NCBI GenBank assembly: GCA_035529405.1
Contig: DATKWV010000053.1
Span: 1-36,857 of the forward strand
DNA: 36,857 nucleotides
Source: DATKWV01 sp035529405
Lineage (GTDB): Bacteria > Planctomycetota > Phycisphaerae > Sedimentisphaerales > Anaerobacaceae
Direction: 5' to 3'
The notes beneath the pieces were generated by a model. That model saw only the letters and a list, made by a program, of their open reading frames with translations, was not told the origin of the DNA and did not search any database. Position numbers and translations under genes: made by a program. Below are positions 15,393 to 22,843 of the stretch, piece by piece. Every line of letters begins with the position of its first letter. Position 1 is the stretch's first letter.

Positions 15393-15599
15393 CTATTGCC
15401 GCACTATGTCCAGCAGAACTACCCTGGCTACATCAATATTCGCGACCACGGTCTTGAAAGCCCGAATATCGTTCACTTTCTGATTATTGACCTTCTTAAC
15501 CACATCTGCCGGCGCAATGCCGGCCTCCATTGCTCCATTTTTACCTGATAGTATGACAGGTAGCGCACCGGCCGCGGTAACGATGAGGGGCCGTTGCAT
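15393..15599 (-). pseudogene. Out-of-frame PDZ-like remnant at the 3' end of mamE
   Basis: In the +1 frame relative to mamE an open stretch ends at 15393. Its last 50 or so residues read NGAMEAGIAPADVVKKVNNQ followed by KVNDIRAFKTVVANIDVARV, matching the second half of a PDZ domain (AGI..GDVI..VNG..V.....F). mamE stops at 15541 in the other frame, directly after its last CXXCH. A single inserted base, or an out-of-register recombination at the 105-nt repeat, would explain this. An ATG at 15599 gives a 68-aa ORF, but its first half is only the overlapping mamE sequence read out of frame. Alternatives: programmed frameshift or assembly error. Confidence 0.55.
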
Positions 15600-17595
15600 T
15601 TTTTGTTATGACCGGCGCAGCAGCAAGTACGCCGCCGGCATTTGTGGGCACTACAGTATGACAGGTAATACACGGACCACGGTAACGATGAGGGGCCTTT
15701 GCGTCTTTTGTTATGGGCGGCGGATCAGGAAGTATGTCGCCGGCGTCTGTGGGAAGCTGGCCTCCGGTCGTCATGAAAATGTGGCAGTTAGTGCATGCAC
15801 GTCCCCGATTGCGATGTGGGCGCAGTGCACCCGGCTGGATCGGCTGGGCCGCCTCCATTTGAGCAAAGCCCAGCATATTGGCGTTCCGTGCCGTCATAAT
15901 AAATGTCATCTTCGTGCCCCGACGGCTGACTTGCACCTGTGCCTGCTTTCCTTCCTGCACCCGTTCACGCTGCGTAGCCTCGAAAAATGCTCTCAGGTCA
16001 GGTGTAGGAATACCCCCGATGGACTGGACCATATCCCCGGCCAGGATGCCGGACTCGGCGGATTCGAGCGTAACCTCGTCAACCAGCACGCCGGTTTCCC
16101 CCTTCGGAATCCGATATTCGGTGGCCAGTTCCGCAGTCAGCGGAATTACCTCCAAACCCAGCCAGTGCCCTTCGATAAAGTCCTTTCCTGCGGCGTTCTG
16201 CTCGCGGGGTGAGGGCAATGTTTCAGTCGGTGCCGTCGCCAGCGCAACGGTCTGAAGGGCCAGCGTGTTTCCTTGAGGCGCCTTGGGAAGCAGGCTGCGG
16301 ACGTTAGGCGGTTCCGGCCGAAGCGTACAAACCAAAGTTTTCTTACTGTTATTTCTGAAAAAAGTAAGCTCTGCCGTTTCACCGGCCTGCCTTCCATCCA
16401 GAAAAGACCAGAGCATTTTGTCGTTTCTGATGCGCTTGCGGTCAACTCGAAAGATTACGTCTCCTCTCATAAGGCCCGCCGCTGCCGCAGGAGAATTGAG
16501 AAAAACGCGGTTGACCAGCACACCATAATTAATGGGCAAATCGAACTCTCTGGCGACCACATCGTCCACGCCCCTGACGGCGATACCCAGCCAGCAGGGT
16601 CGTGAAGCAACAGTCCTTGCCATCATGCGCAGATTAGCCAAGGCCGGGACATTGAAGGCGTTGGTATTGCCCGCAGCACGTTGTATATTCCCCCCAGCCG
16701 CCGGTGACGGCACTATCTCTATAAAATCACCGAAAGCTGCTTTTGCCTGATTAACCGGCACTGCAAAACCGATACCGCTGAAAGATGTTGTCGGTGAATA
16801 AATAGCCGTATTGATACCGATAACCTGTCCCTGGGGATTGACCAGCGCGCCGCCGCTGGAACCGGGATTAATGGAAGCGTCGGTTTGAATCAGGCCTTTT
16901 ATGAGTTTGTCACCGGCTGTAAGTGTGCGGTCCGTATTGCTGATAATTCCTGCTGATGCGCTCTGCGACAAACCGAAAGGATTGCCTATTGCCACAACCT
17001 GCTGGCCAATAAATACCTTTTTGGAATCGCCCAGCGGCGCGGGTGTAAAAGTTTCTTTGGAAGCAGTGTTTACCTTTATAATCGCCAAATCCAGGTCCGG
17101 CCTGCTGTCGATAAGCTCAGCCGAATAGGATTTAATCAGCTGGTCATAACTGAAGGTAACAACGATATTCTCAGCCCCATTGACAACATGATAGTTGGTA
17201 AGGATATAGCCGAGATGATGTACAATGATACCGCTGGCGGTTTGTTCCATGGCCCCGGAGGTGTTAATACCCACCACAGCCGGCGAAACAATTCCGATGG
17301 CACGATTAAAGGACATTACCTGCGGCGTGGCACCGGTCACCGAATCCGGATTTTGTTTGCCGTACCAGGGCGGAACAAAGCTTGCTGTTCTGACATCAGC
17401 GTTTGCTGCCGATGGAACCGAGTTTCTTCGCAATGCGCTCCCAAAAGACATCGGTCCCCTGTTTCTTTGAGCCTGCCGTATGTCATCGGCATAGTAAAAT
17501 GCAAGCACGATTGTAGCGGCAATCAATACTCCTACCGCCGCAAGCCACGGCCCCAGCGTCTTTCGTGCACAAGTGTCGTTACCGTTATCAGCCAT
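15541..17595 (-). CDS. mamE: MamE: HtrA-like protease with two PDZ domains and three C-terminal magnetochrome motifs
   Basis: 684 aa. TM anchor (about 17-35), Pro/Ser linker, trypsin-like domain with intact triad His136 (TNYHVV), Asp169 (DLDLAIIKV) and Ser247 (NPGSSGGALV), PDZ1 (about 345-435, LMRGDVIFRVDRKRI) and PDZ2 (about 490-580, ILAGDMVQSIGGIPT). At the C-terminus are three c-type haem motifs in magnetochrome context: RACTNCH, GPCITCH and GRCATCH, each preceded by PHR.RG. MamE is the magnetosome protease that sorts proteins and matures crystals. In Magnetospirillum the magnetochromes sit between protease and PDZ1; here they follow PDZ2. The start is 16 nt after the second MamE-like gene. 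A PDZ remnant lies out of frame just downstream. Confidence 0.9.
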   Translation of the reverse strand: MADNGNDTCARKTLGPWLAAVGVLIAATIVLAFYYADDIRQAQRNRGPMSFGSALRRNSVPSAANADVRTASFVPPWYGKQNPDSVTGATPQVMSFNRAIGIVSPAVVGINTSGAMEQTASGIIVHHLGYILTNYHVVNGAENIVVTFSYDQLIKSYSAELIDSRPDLDLAIIKVNTASKETFTPAPLGDSKKVFIGQQVVAIGNPFGLSQSASAGIISNTDRTLTAGDKLIKGLIQTDASINPGSSGGALVNPQGQVIGINTAIYSPTTSFSGIGFAVPVNQAKAAFGDFIEIVPSPAAGGNIQRAAGNTNAFNVPALANLRMMARTVASRPCWLGIAVRGVDDVVAREFDLPINYGVLVNRVFLNSPAAAAGLMRGDVIFRVDRKRIRNDKMLWSFLDGRQAGETAELTFFRNNSKKTLVCTLRPEPPNVRSLLPKAPQGNTLALQTVALATAPTETLPSPREQNAAGKDFIEGHWLGLEVIPLTAELATEYRIPKGETGVLVDEVTLESAESGILAGDMVQSIGGIPTPDLRAFFEATQRERVQEGKQAQVQVSRRGTKMTFIMTARNANMLGFAQMEAAQPIQPGALRPHRNRGRACTNCHIFMTTGGQLPTDAGDILPDPPPITKDAKAPHRYRGPCITCHTVVPTNAGGVLAAAPVITKNATAPHRYRGRCATCHTIR
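15550..15714 (-). repeat. 105-nt tandem repeat encoding magnetochrome units
   Basis: A 60-nt core encoding ITK.A.APHRYRG.C.TCHT occurs at 15550-15609 and again exactly 105 nt (35 codons) away at 15655-15714, with high nucleotide identity. This looks like a recent in-frame duplication of a haem-binding unit. The copy nearest the stop breaks off directly after CHT. Confidence 0.75.
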
Positions 17596-17611
17596 CCTTT
17601 ACACCTGCAAC

Positions 17612-20116
17612 CTAAGCTTTTATCCTCAGATTAAAGCGTTGTCCCTGGCGATAAACATTCAAAGATATATCTCTTTGCGGGTCTGTTTTATTCATGACCT
17701 TTATGAAATCGACGATTGTTTCGACCGGCTGGTTGCCGATTGCATTGATTACATCTCCTGCCAACAGCCCGGCAGCAGCAGCCTGGCCGGCACTTTCGGT
17801 AATAACAACCCCTTTTTCTCCTTCCGGAATATTGTAAGTCAATGCCAATACGGGCGATAATGCCTCCACCCCCATTCCCAGCACCTCAACTTCATCGGCT
17901 CCCACCTCTCCGCCGGCCAGCACACCCGACAATCCCGGCGGCTGGACATTCTGAGGATTGAACGGCTCGAAAGGCTGTGTGCCCAGTGCCAGTGCCTGTG
18001 CCTGAATTGCTGCCATACCCTGTGCTGCGGGGCCTTCGGTTTCCGGAAGGAAAAGGTCCCAGCCGGCCCCTTGTAAGCCAAACGGCCTGGCAATCAGCAC
18101 CGGTGAAATGCTTATGGTCTTGCCGTCTCGATAAATGGTCAGCTTCATTTGCTGGCCTGGTTTTTTCTTCACGAGCACCCCTTCAAGCATCGCACCATCC
18201 CTGATTGCGCGACCGTCGGCACGGATTATCACATCGCCTCTCTGCAGCCCGGCTATCCTGCACGGCGAATTACCGAAAACTTCCATCACAAGCGCCCCTC
18301 GCGCCATAGGCAGGCCCACAAAAGTTTTAATTTGCCTGTCAACCGCCCTGACCCGTATGCCAAGCCACGGTCCATCCTGCTGACCGGCCGCCTGACGGAA
18401 TTGTCCTGCCGGCGGACACCACGGATAAAGCCCCAGGCCCCGTCGCATTGCCTGACTTTCAGGACCAGCGGCTTGTTGCATCCAGCTTTGCGGCGGACAC
18501 CAGGGATTTAATCCAAGGCCCGGCTGCGCAGGGAGGTTCCCCGTATTAACGCCGCCCTGCAGCCCGCCTACCGGCGGACACCAGGGGTATAAACCTTTGC
18601 CTTTCTGTACGGAACCGCCCAACTGGTTACGGGCCCAATTCGGAGCACCGCGCAAAACTTCGGTCACATTGCTCGGGGCGGTTTCTATAAACTCGGGAAA
18701 CGCTGCTTTGGCAGGGTCAATCGGGCTGGCAAAACCGATACCGCTGAATGCCTGTGTCGGCGAATAAATTGCCGTGTTCAGCCCTATGACCTCACCATTG
18801 ACGTTCACAAGCGGCCCGCCGCTTGAGCCGGGATTGATGGGCGCATCGGTCTGGATAAAGTTCGTGAAGGTCTTGTTACCGACAGCGAGCGTGCGCTGGG
18901 TGTTGCTGATAATCCCGAACGTTACACTTTGCTGCAGGCCGTAGGGACTGCCGACGGCCAATACCTCATCCCCGACAGATACGGCACTGCTGTTGCCGAT
19001 TAGTGCAGGGCTGAACTGCTCGTTGCCTTTGGAAAGTATCTTCAGTATGGCGAAATCAAGCTCGGGGGCCTCGTCAATCAATTGGGCCGGATAAGTCTTC
19101 GTTACCTGCCCAACGCTGAGCGTAACGGTGATATCCCTGGCGCCGTGTACGACGTGATGATTAGTCAGAACATAGCCGTTGCGATTTACAATCACTCCGG
19201 AACCGCCCCTGCCAAGTGCCTGAAACTGCTTGTCATTCTGCGGCGGCAAACCGGGCGCATTGGCGATTGTCTGCCAGCCGGGAAGACACGCCCCGGGCAC
19301 ATTGGCCATTGTCTGCCAGCCGCCCGGCGGACAAACCCAGGGTGCGCCTTGCCTCATCATCTGCGTGCCGCAGCTCGGGCAGCCGAGAGTATAGGCTGGA
19401 ACGCCGGCTCGATGAGGCATACTGGTGCCGCAATTGGGACATAGCAGAAATCCGCCGGAGCCCATTCCCCAGCCGCCGTTCCGTTGGCCCCAGACATACT
19501 GTGCAGAACCTGCCGCTTCCGGCGACTGGTCTGCGGGCTGGTTTTGGCCGGCCATCGGCTGGCCGGCACCGGGTACAGGATAAGGTCCCGGCGCACCTTC
19601 GCGCATCATTTGCGTTCCGCAGTTCGGGCAATTGACGGTGTAGGCGGGGACAGCTCTTTGATGAGGTACCCTTGTGCCGCAATTTGGGCAGGCCAGGTAG
19701 CCGCCGGGGCCCATTCCCCAGCCGCCCATCCTGCCTGCACCGGCTGCAGGCTGCGCCTGCACAGCAGGGCCGCCCTGACTTATAAAACTGCTGCCTACGT
19801 TGACACTTACCACCGAAGGCGCAATTTTGGCAACGATGTTTTTGTACGACATCTGTTGCGAAAAGGCGACCGGCTGGCCCTGAAAGGCAGCCTGTAATTG
19901 CTGCTGGGCGCCAAAGCCCCACTCTTCGAGAACGCCGGCCTGGAGTTCGGCCTGGGCCTGACGAAGATTTCGCTGGCTCTGGCGGTCCCAGTAAACAACC
20001 GCAACTATAACCAGGATGATTAACGTTATTAATACTGTCAGCAGGTTCCTGTTGCTGCCTGGGCCGCTTTGTGAGTTATCCACTGTCGACTCATCGCCTT
20101 TGGTTTTCTCTTCCAT
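17612..20116 (-). CDS. Second MamE-like protease with two Cys4 ribbons, PWCPP repeats and two PDZ domains
   Basis: 834 aa from the ATG at 20116 (AGGTGG upstream). TM anchor (25-43), then DRQSQRNL (44-51) and VLEEWG (62-67) as in the two small proteins at 10698 and 11021. An HtrA-type protease has an intact triad: TNHHVVHG, PELDFAILKI, NPGSSGGPLV. Between its first strand (SVVSVNV) and GSGVIVNRNG is a Gly/Pro-rich insert of about 190 aa with two CX2C-X16-CX2C ribbons (Cys143/146/163/166 and Cys226/229/246/249). Between protease and PDZ1, where MamE of Magnetospirillum carries haem motifs, are three G-L-x-PWCPP repeats. PDZ1 (LQRGDVIIRADGRAI) and PDZ2 (LLAGDVINAIGNQPV) follow. No CXXCH. It is a likely magnetosome-membrane protease whose cysteine-rich parts may bind metal or sense redox. 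Confidence 0.85.
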   Translation of the reverse strand: MEEKTKGDESTVDNSQSGPGSNRNLLTVLITLIILVIVAVVYWDRQSQRNLRQAQAELQAGVLEEWGFGAQQQLQAAFQGQPVAFSQQMSYKNIVAKIAPSVVSVNVGSSFISQGGPAVQAQPAAGAGRMGGWGMGPGGYLACPNCGTRVPHQRAVPAYTVNCPNCGTQMMREGAPGPYPVPGAGQPMAGQNQPADQSPEAAGSAQYVWGQRNGGWGMGSGGFLLCPNCGTSMPHRAGVPAYTLGCPSCGTQMMRQGAPWVCPPGGWQTMANVPGACLPGWQTIANAPGLPPQNDKQFQALGRGGSGVIVNRNGYVLTNHHVVHGARDITVTLSVGQVTKTYPAQLIDEAPELDFAILKILSKGNEQFSPALIGNSSAVSVGDEVLAVGSPYGLQQSVTFGIISNTQRTLAVGNKTFTNFIQTDAPINPGSSGGPLVNVNGEVIGLNTAIYSPTQAFSGIGFASPIDPAKAAFPEFIETAPSNVTEVLRGAPNWARNQLGGSVQKGKGLYPWCPPVGGLQGGVNTGNLPAQPGLGLNPWCPPQSWMQQAAGPESQAMRRGLGLYPWCPPAGQFRQAAGQQDGPWLGIRVRAVDRQIKTFVGLPMARGALVMEVFGNSPCRIAGLQRGDVIIRADGRAIRDGAMLEGVLVKKKPGQQMKLTIYRDGKTISISPVLIARPFGLQGAGWDLFLPETEGPAAQGMAAIQAQALALGTQPFEPFNPQNVQPPGLSGVLAGGEVGADEVEVLGMGVEALSPVLALTYNIPEGEKGVVITESAGQAAAAGLLAGDVINAIGNQPVETIVDFIKVMNKTDPQRDISLNVYRQGQRFNLRIKA

Positions 20117-20283
20117 ATCCACACCACCTTTCGACTTGGGGTCGATTTGTCAATTGCCGGTTTCGAACACCTTCAGGAAATTGCAAATCCTGACGGACCG
20201 CCGCGCCCGAACCGGCACATAGTCCACCGCCGGCCGGCCCTTTCAAAATCAGCTTTGCAATTATCCCGGGCAATCATTTTCAG

Positions 20284-20469
20284 CTACTGGGCTGCGTTTT
20301 GTCTGTATTTTCTTCTTATCGCAACGGCTATAGCCAGGGCCCCTCCGATGATAAGCCCCAGAATAACCAGTCCCTGGATGACTTCAACGGCAAACCACCA
20401 CCAGTAGGCCAGGGCCCAGACACCGACTGCCAGGGACACCGCACCGATAATTCCCAATCTCATTATCAT
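20284..20469 (-). CDS. mamI: MamI-like small membrane protein (copy 1)
   Basis: 61 aa, two TM segments (LGIIGAVSLAVGVWALAYWW and IQGLVILGLIIGGALAIAVA) with a short basic tail (RRKYRQNAAQ). The WWW aromatic cluster before the second TM and the GL...GG pattern resemble MamI, a protein required for magnetosome membrane invagination. ATGs at 20469 and 20463 are both possible; AAGGTGA suits the second. It lies 167 nt before the second mamE-like gene and about 300 nt after copy 2. Confidence 0.75.
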   Translation of the reverse strand: MIMRLGIIGAVSLAVGVWALAYWWWFAVEVIQGLVILGLIIGGALAIAVAIRRKYRQNAAQ

Positions 20470-20476
20470 TCACCTT

Positions 20477-20611
20477 CTACTTTCCTGCAGCGATTAGCGG
20501 GTATTTTGAATGTACCGGGCAACGCACCCGCAATAAAACACCCGATAAATAAAAATACCCCCCGTTCCAGCCCGTGCTGTTATAAACTCGAAATTTCACA
20601 TCTGCCGTCAT
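20477..20611 (-). CDS. Candidate 44-aa ORF between the two mamI copies
   Basis: An ATG at 20611 follows GGGGAG (spacing about 11 nt, long). The peptide begins MTADVKFRVYNSTGWNGGYF and ends YPLIAAGK; its stop lies just before the SD of mamI copy 1. No recognisable domain and no paralogue seen. It may be chance; listed because it fills a gap inside an otherwise compact cluster. Confidence 0.22.
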   Translation of the reverse strand: MTADVKFRVYNSTGWNGGYFYLSGVLLRVRCPVHSKYPLIAAGK

Positions 20612-20650
20612 CTTATCGTTTTCTCCCCTGCTGCAGATGTTGTGTTTAAG

Positions 20651-20764
20651 CTAACGGTTGAATTCTTTACCGCAGCCGCAGCAGGCAACCGTTTCGGATG
20701 CGCCGGCCACGTTGGCGTCGCAGGGCGGCCGGACTGCAAGAAATATTATACGAGGAACTGTAAA
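20651..20764 (-). other. In-frame continuation after the mamI copy 2 stop, zinc-ribbon-like
   Basis: Directly after the TGA (20765-20767) the same frame stays open for 37 codons to a TAG at 20651-20653 and encodes FTVPRIIFLAVRPPCDANVA then GASETVACCGCGKEFNR. The CCGCGKEF ending resembles a zinc-ribbon knuckle. There is no start codon of its own at its front. It may be the remnant of a longer gene, a readthrough extension, or chance. Confidence 0.35.
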
Positions 20765-20956
20765 TCATTTTTCTTTTGCGGATGCTTTCTCTTTGCCCAT
20801 TCTTCTTAAAGCAACGGCTATAGCCAGAGCCCCGCCGAGCACAAGAATCAGGGCAATCAGCCCCTCAATTATCTCGATAATAAACCACCGGCAATACACC
20901 ATCGCCAGAATTCCAAGCCCCATCGCGATTGCTCCAATTATTCCCAATCTCATCAT
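20765..20956 (-). CDS. mamI: MamI-like small membrane protein (copy 2)
   Basis: 63 aa, two TM segments (LGIIGAIAMGLGILAMVYCR, IEGLIALILVLGGALAIAVA) and a basic tail (RRMGKEKASAKEK). It shares MRLGIIGA, the aromatic residues and GGALAIAVAxRR with copy 1, so they are duplicates of one another. Its ATG overlaps the mamQ stop (ATGA) after AAGGAG, giving tight coupling to mamQ. MamI acts with MamQ, MamL and MamB in bending the inner membrane. Confidence 0.78.
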   Translation of the reverse strand: MMRLGIIGAIAMGLGILAMVYCRWFIIEIIEGLIALILVLGGALAIAVALRRMGKEKASAKEK

Positions 20957-21741
20957 TTTGCTCCTTCAGTTTTGTCGGCATTGCCGGCGCCGACCTGCGG
21001 CTGCTGGTTGACACTGGCGCCCTGCCGGCTTATGTTCAGGTCGATGACAGGAACTTCCACATTCTCTGTCAGGCCTATGTACTCGATAGCATTATGGCGA
21101 TAAATAAATGCGAACACGTTTCCGGGAAATATTGTTATGTATTGATTATATATTTCACCGGCCTTGTTATACTTTTCCTTGGCGTTGGCGATTCGGTTCT
21201 CGGTGTTGGCCGCTTCCTTTATCAAATCCTGCACGGATTGTGTAGCCTTAAGGTCGGGATACTGCTCGGCCAATGCCACCAACTTCGACAATGTATGTTC
21301 CAGTACGTTGCCCGTGCTGACACCGGCGGTCTGGGAACTTCGGAGCATCTTCAGGGTTTCTCTTGCGTCTGAGACGTATTTGAACACCTCCTGCTCGTAT
21401 GCAGCGTATTTGCTTACAAGCGAGACCACGTTGGGAATCAGGTTCTGCCTTCTCTGCAGTTCGAAGTCCACGTCGGCTCGCCGGGCCCATGCAACGGTTC
21501 GCCATGAATTAAGGCGGTTGTACTGGAAAACCGCTTCGGCAATAACTACCAGCACCGCCAGAGCAATGACGATTCTTACGCACCACATCGCTGTGCGCCG
21601 ACTGCCGAGGGCTTTTTTGATATTCCTGATTTTGTCCTGTTTTGGACCGGCTGTTTTGCTCGCCGTACCCGTACAGCCGGCAGCGGCAGGCTTGAGTTCC
21701 TCTGCGTACAGCCTTTTTACAACGTTGCCAATCCGACTCAT
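20953..21741 (-). CDS. mamQ: MamQ (LemA family)
   Basis: 262 aa, ATG at 21741 with GGGAAGG upstream. A cytoplasmic N-terminus of about 50 aa leads to one TM (VRIVIALAVLVVIAEAVFQY), then a LemA-type helical domain: YNRLNSWRTVAWARRADVDF, QRRQNLIPNVVSLVSKYAAY, LVALAEQYPDLKATQSVQDL, and NTENRIANAKEKYNKAGEIY. The RR.NLIP.VV..V..YA.yE and YP.LKA..... motifs are the LemA signature. MamQ is one of the four proteins essential for magnetosome membrane formation. The C-terminal tail is Gln/Gly-rich. mamI copy 2 overlaps it by 4 nt; mamA precedes it by 70 nt. Confidence 0.88.
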   Translation of the reverse strand: MSRIGNVVKRLYAEELKPAAAGCTGTASKTAGPKQDKIRNIKKALGSRRTAMWCVRIVIALAVLVVIAEAVFQYNRLNSWRTVAWARRADVDFELQRRQNLIPNVVSLVSKYAAYEQEVFKYVSDARETLKMLRSSQTAGVSTGNVLEHTLSKLVALAEQYPDLKATQSVQDLIKEAANTENRIANAKEKYNKAGEIYNQYITIFPGNVFAFIYRHNAIEYIGLTENVEVPVIDLNISRQGASVNQQPQVGAGNADKTEGAK

Positions 21742-21811
21742 TTACGACCTTCCCTTTTCGTAAGAGTTTCGGACTGCTTTGTCGGCAATCCGCAAACTGC
21801 GGCCATATTAC

Positions 21812-22423
21812 TTAAACGGCCGCTTCTTCGGCCTCGACGGCCTTTTTGAACGCCTCTACAGCTTTTTCGTGCTCGCCCTGCCCGTCGTAAATCAGGCCCA
21901 GACGGTAGTGGTATTTGTCCACAGCGGGTGCTAATTTTATGGCCTTGCTGATTGACTCGATAGCCGGCTTGTGGTCGCCTTTCTTATCCAGAACCACACC
22001 GAGCGTGTAATGAAAATCAGCGCGTTCAGGCTCAAGCTTCACCGCCTTCCTGTACGAGTCAACAGCACTGGCCAGTGCACCGGTCCTGTCATATAGCGCA
22101 CCGAGCCTGTAGTGAGTACTCGAGCGGTCCGGGTCGAGTTTCAGTACCTTCTGGAAGCAGGCGATTGCTTCTTCGTCCAGTCGTTTACCCATGTAGGCCG
22201 CGCCCAACTGGTACTGGATTTCAGCGTCGTCGCCGTTAAGAGCCAGGGCCTTCTGACACAATGAGACGGCCTGGTCGTAATCACCTCTGTTGATACAGCC
22301 TTTGGCCCTGTCGCGATAGACCTGCACCAGCTCTGTGGAATCGAGTCGAAAAGCCCTCTCGAGCTTGTCGAGGTATAAACCCAGAACATGGCCAAAACCA
22401 CGGAATGAGAACTTTTCCAACAT
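21812..22423 (-). CDS. mamA: MamA (TPR protein), first gene of the cluster
   Basis: 203 aa, ATG at 22423 after a perfect AGGGAGG. An N-terminal amphipathic segment is followed by about five TPR units (DYDQAVSLCQKALALNGDDA, LDEEAIACFQKVLKLDPDRS, ALASAVDSYRKAVKLEPERA, DHKPAIESISKAIKLAPAVD, EHEKAVEAFKKAVEAEEAAV). MamA is close to this length (about 217 aa) and forms a homo-oligomeric coat on the cytosolic face of the magnetosome, helping activate vesicles. TPR proteins are common, so the name rests on its place just before mamQ and mamI. It is the most upstream gene of the minus-strand block, so the main promoter should lie in 22424-22700. Confidence 0.82.
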   Translation of the reverse strand: MLEKFSFRGFGHVLGLYLDKLERAFRLDSTELVQVYRDRAKGCINRGDYDQAVSLCQKALALNGDDAEIQYQLGAAYMGKRLDEEAIACFQKVLKLDPDRSSTHYRLGALYDRTGALASAVDSYRKAVKLEPERADFHYTLGVVLDKKGDHKPAIESISKAIKLAPAVDKYHYRLGLIYDGQGEHEKAVEAFKKAVEAEEAAV

Positions 22424-22700
22424 TTCAAAACCTCCCTTGTCTATTTAGTCGGTTATTATTTCCGTCGCACAACTGCAATGGCCTGCAGCTGTCACGAAAA
22501 ATCGCAATGTCAAAGCCCGGGCATACTCCGTCCCTGTGGGTTACGGCAAATCATCACGGCTGCGCAACAATCGTTTAATTCCTTTGCAAGACAGCGGGCA
22601 TCGTAGAAGTCAGTCCCAATCCACAATACTAAAATAAGCTTGCATCGCGCCCGCATCTTGTAAACTTCTCTTCATTTATATCTATAGAGTTGTTTATAAC

Positions 22701-22741
22701 AAAAAACCCAGCCAGCTATCCATTCGGATAACCAGCTGGGT
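22701..22741 (-). terminator. Rho-independent terminator, minus strand
   Basis: ACCCAGC (22706-22712) pairs with GCTGGGT (22735-22741), TATCC with GGATA inside, closed by an ATTC loop. Read on minus, the stem is followed by six Ts. It ends a transcript coming from the right, about 280 nt before mamA, and insulates mamA from it. Confidence 0.75.
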
Positions 22742-22826
22742 CAGCATCTCACAACCACCTCTGCCCGGCTGCGAAAATCCTGCAAACCACCGCAACAGGT
22801 GCTGGTATATTTACATCCTTGCAGAC

Positions 22827-22843
22827 GTATGATGCTATCATAC
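22827..22843. promoter_or_regulatory. Perfect 7-3-7 palindrome
   Basis: GTATGAT, a GCT spacer, then ATCATAC. It may be a dimer binding site or part of an RNA hairpin in the small minus-strand transcript upstream of the terminator. No T-run follows, so it is not a terminator. Confidence 0.4.

Noticed and set aside
19233..19922. 229-codon minus-strand ORF with many CxxC-like residues
   Set aside because: It is a different frame of the Cys-ribbon region of the second MamE-like gene, whose own frame carries the TM, protease and PDZ domains.
22509..22514. TTGACA on minus as -35 box of the mamA promoter
   Set aside because: No AT-rich -10 hexamer lies 16-19 nt downstream, so the promoter remains unassigned.
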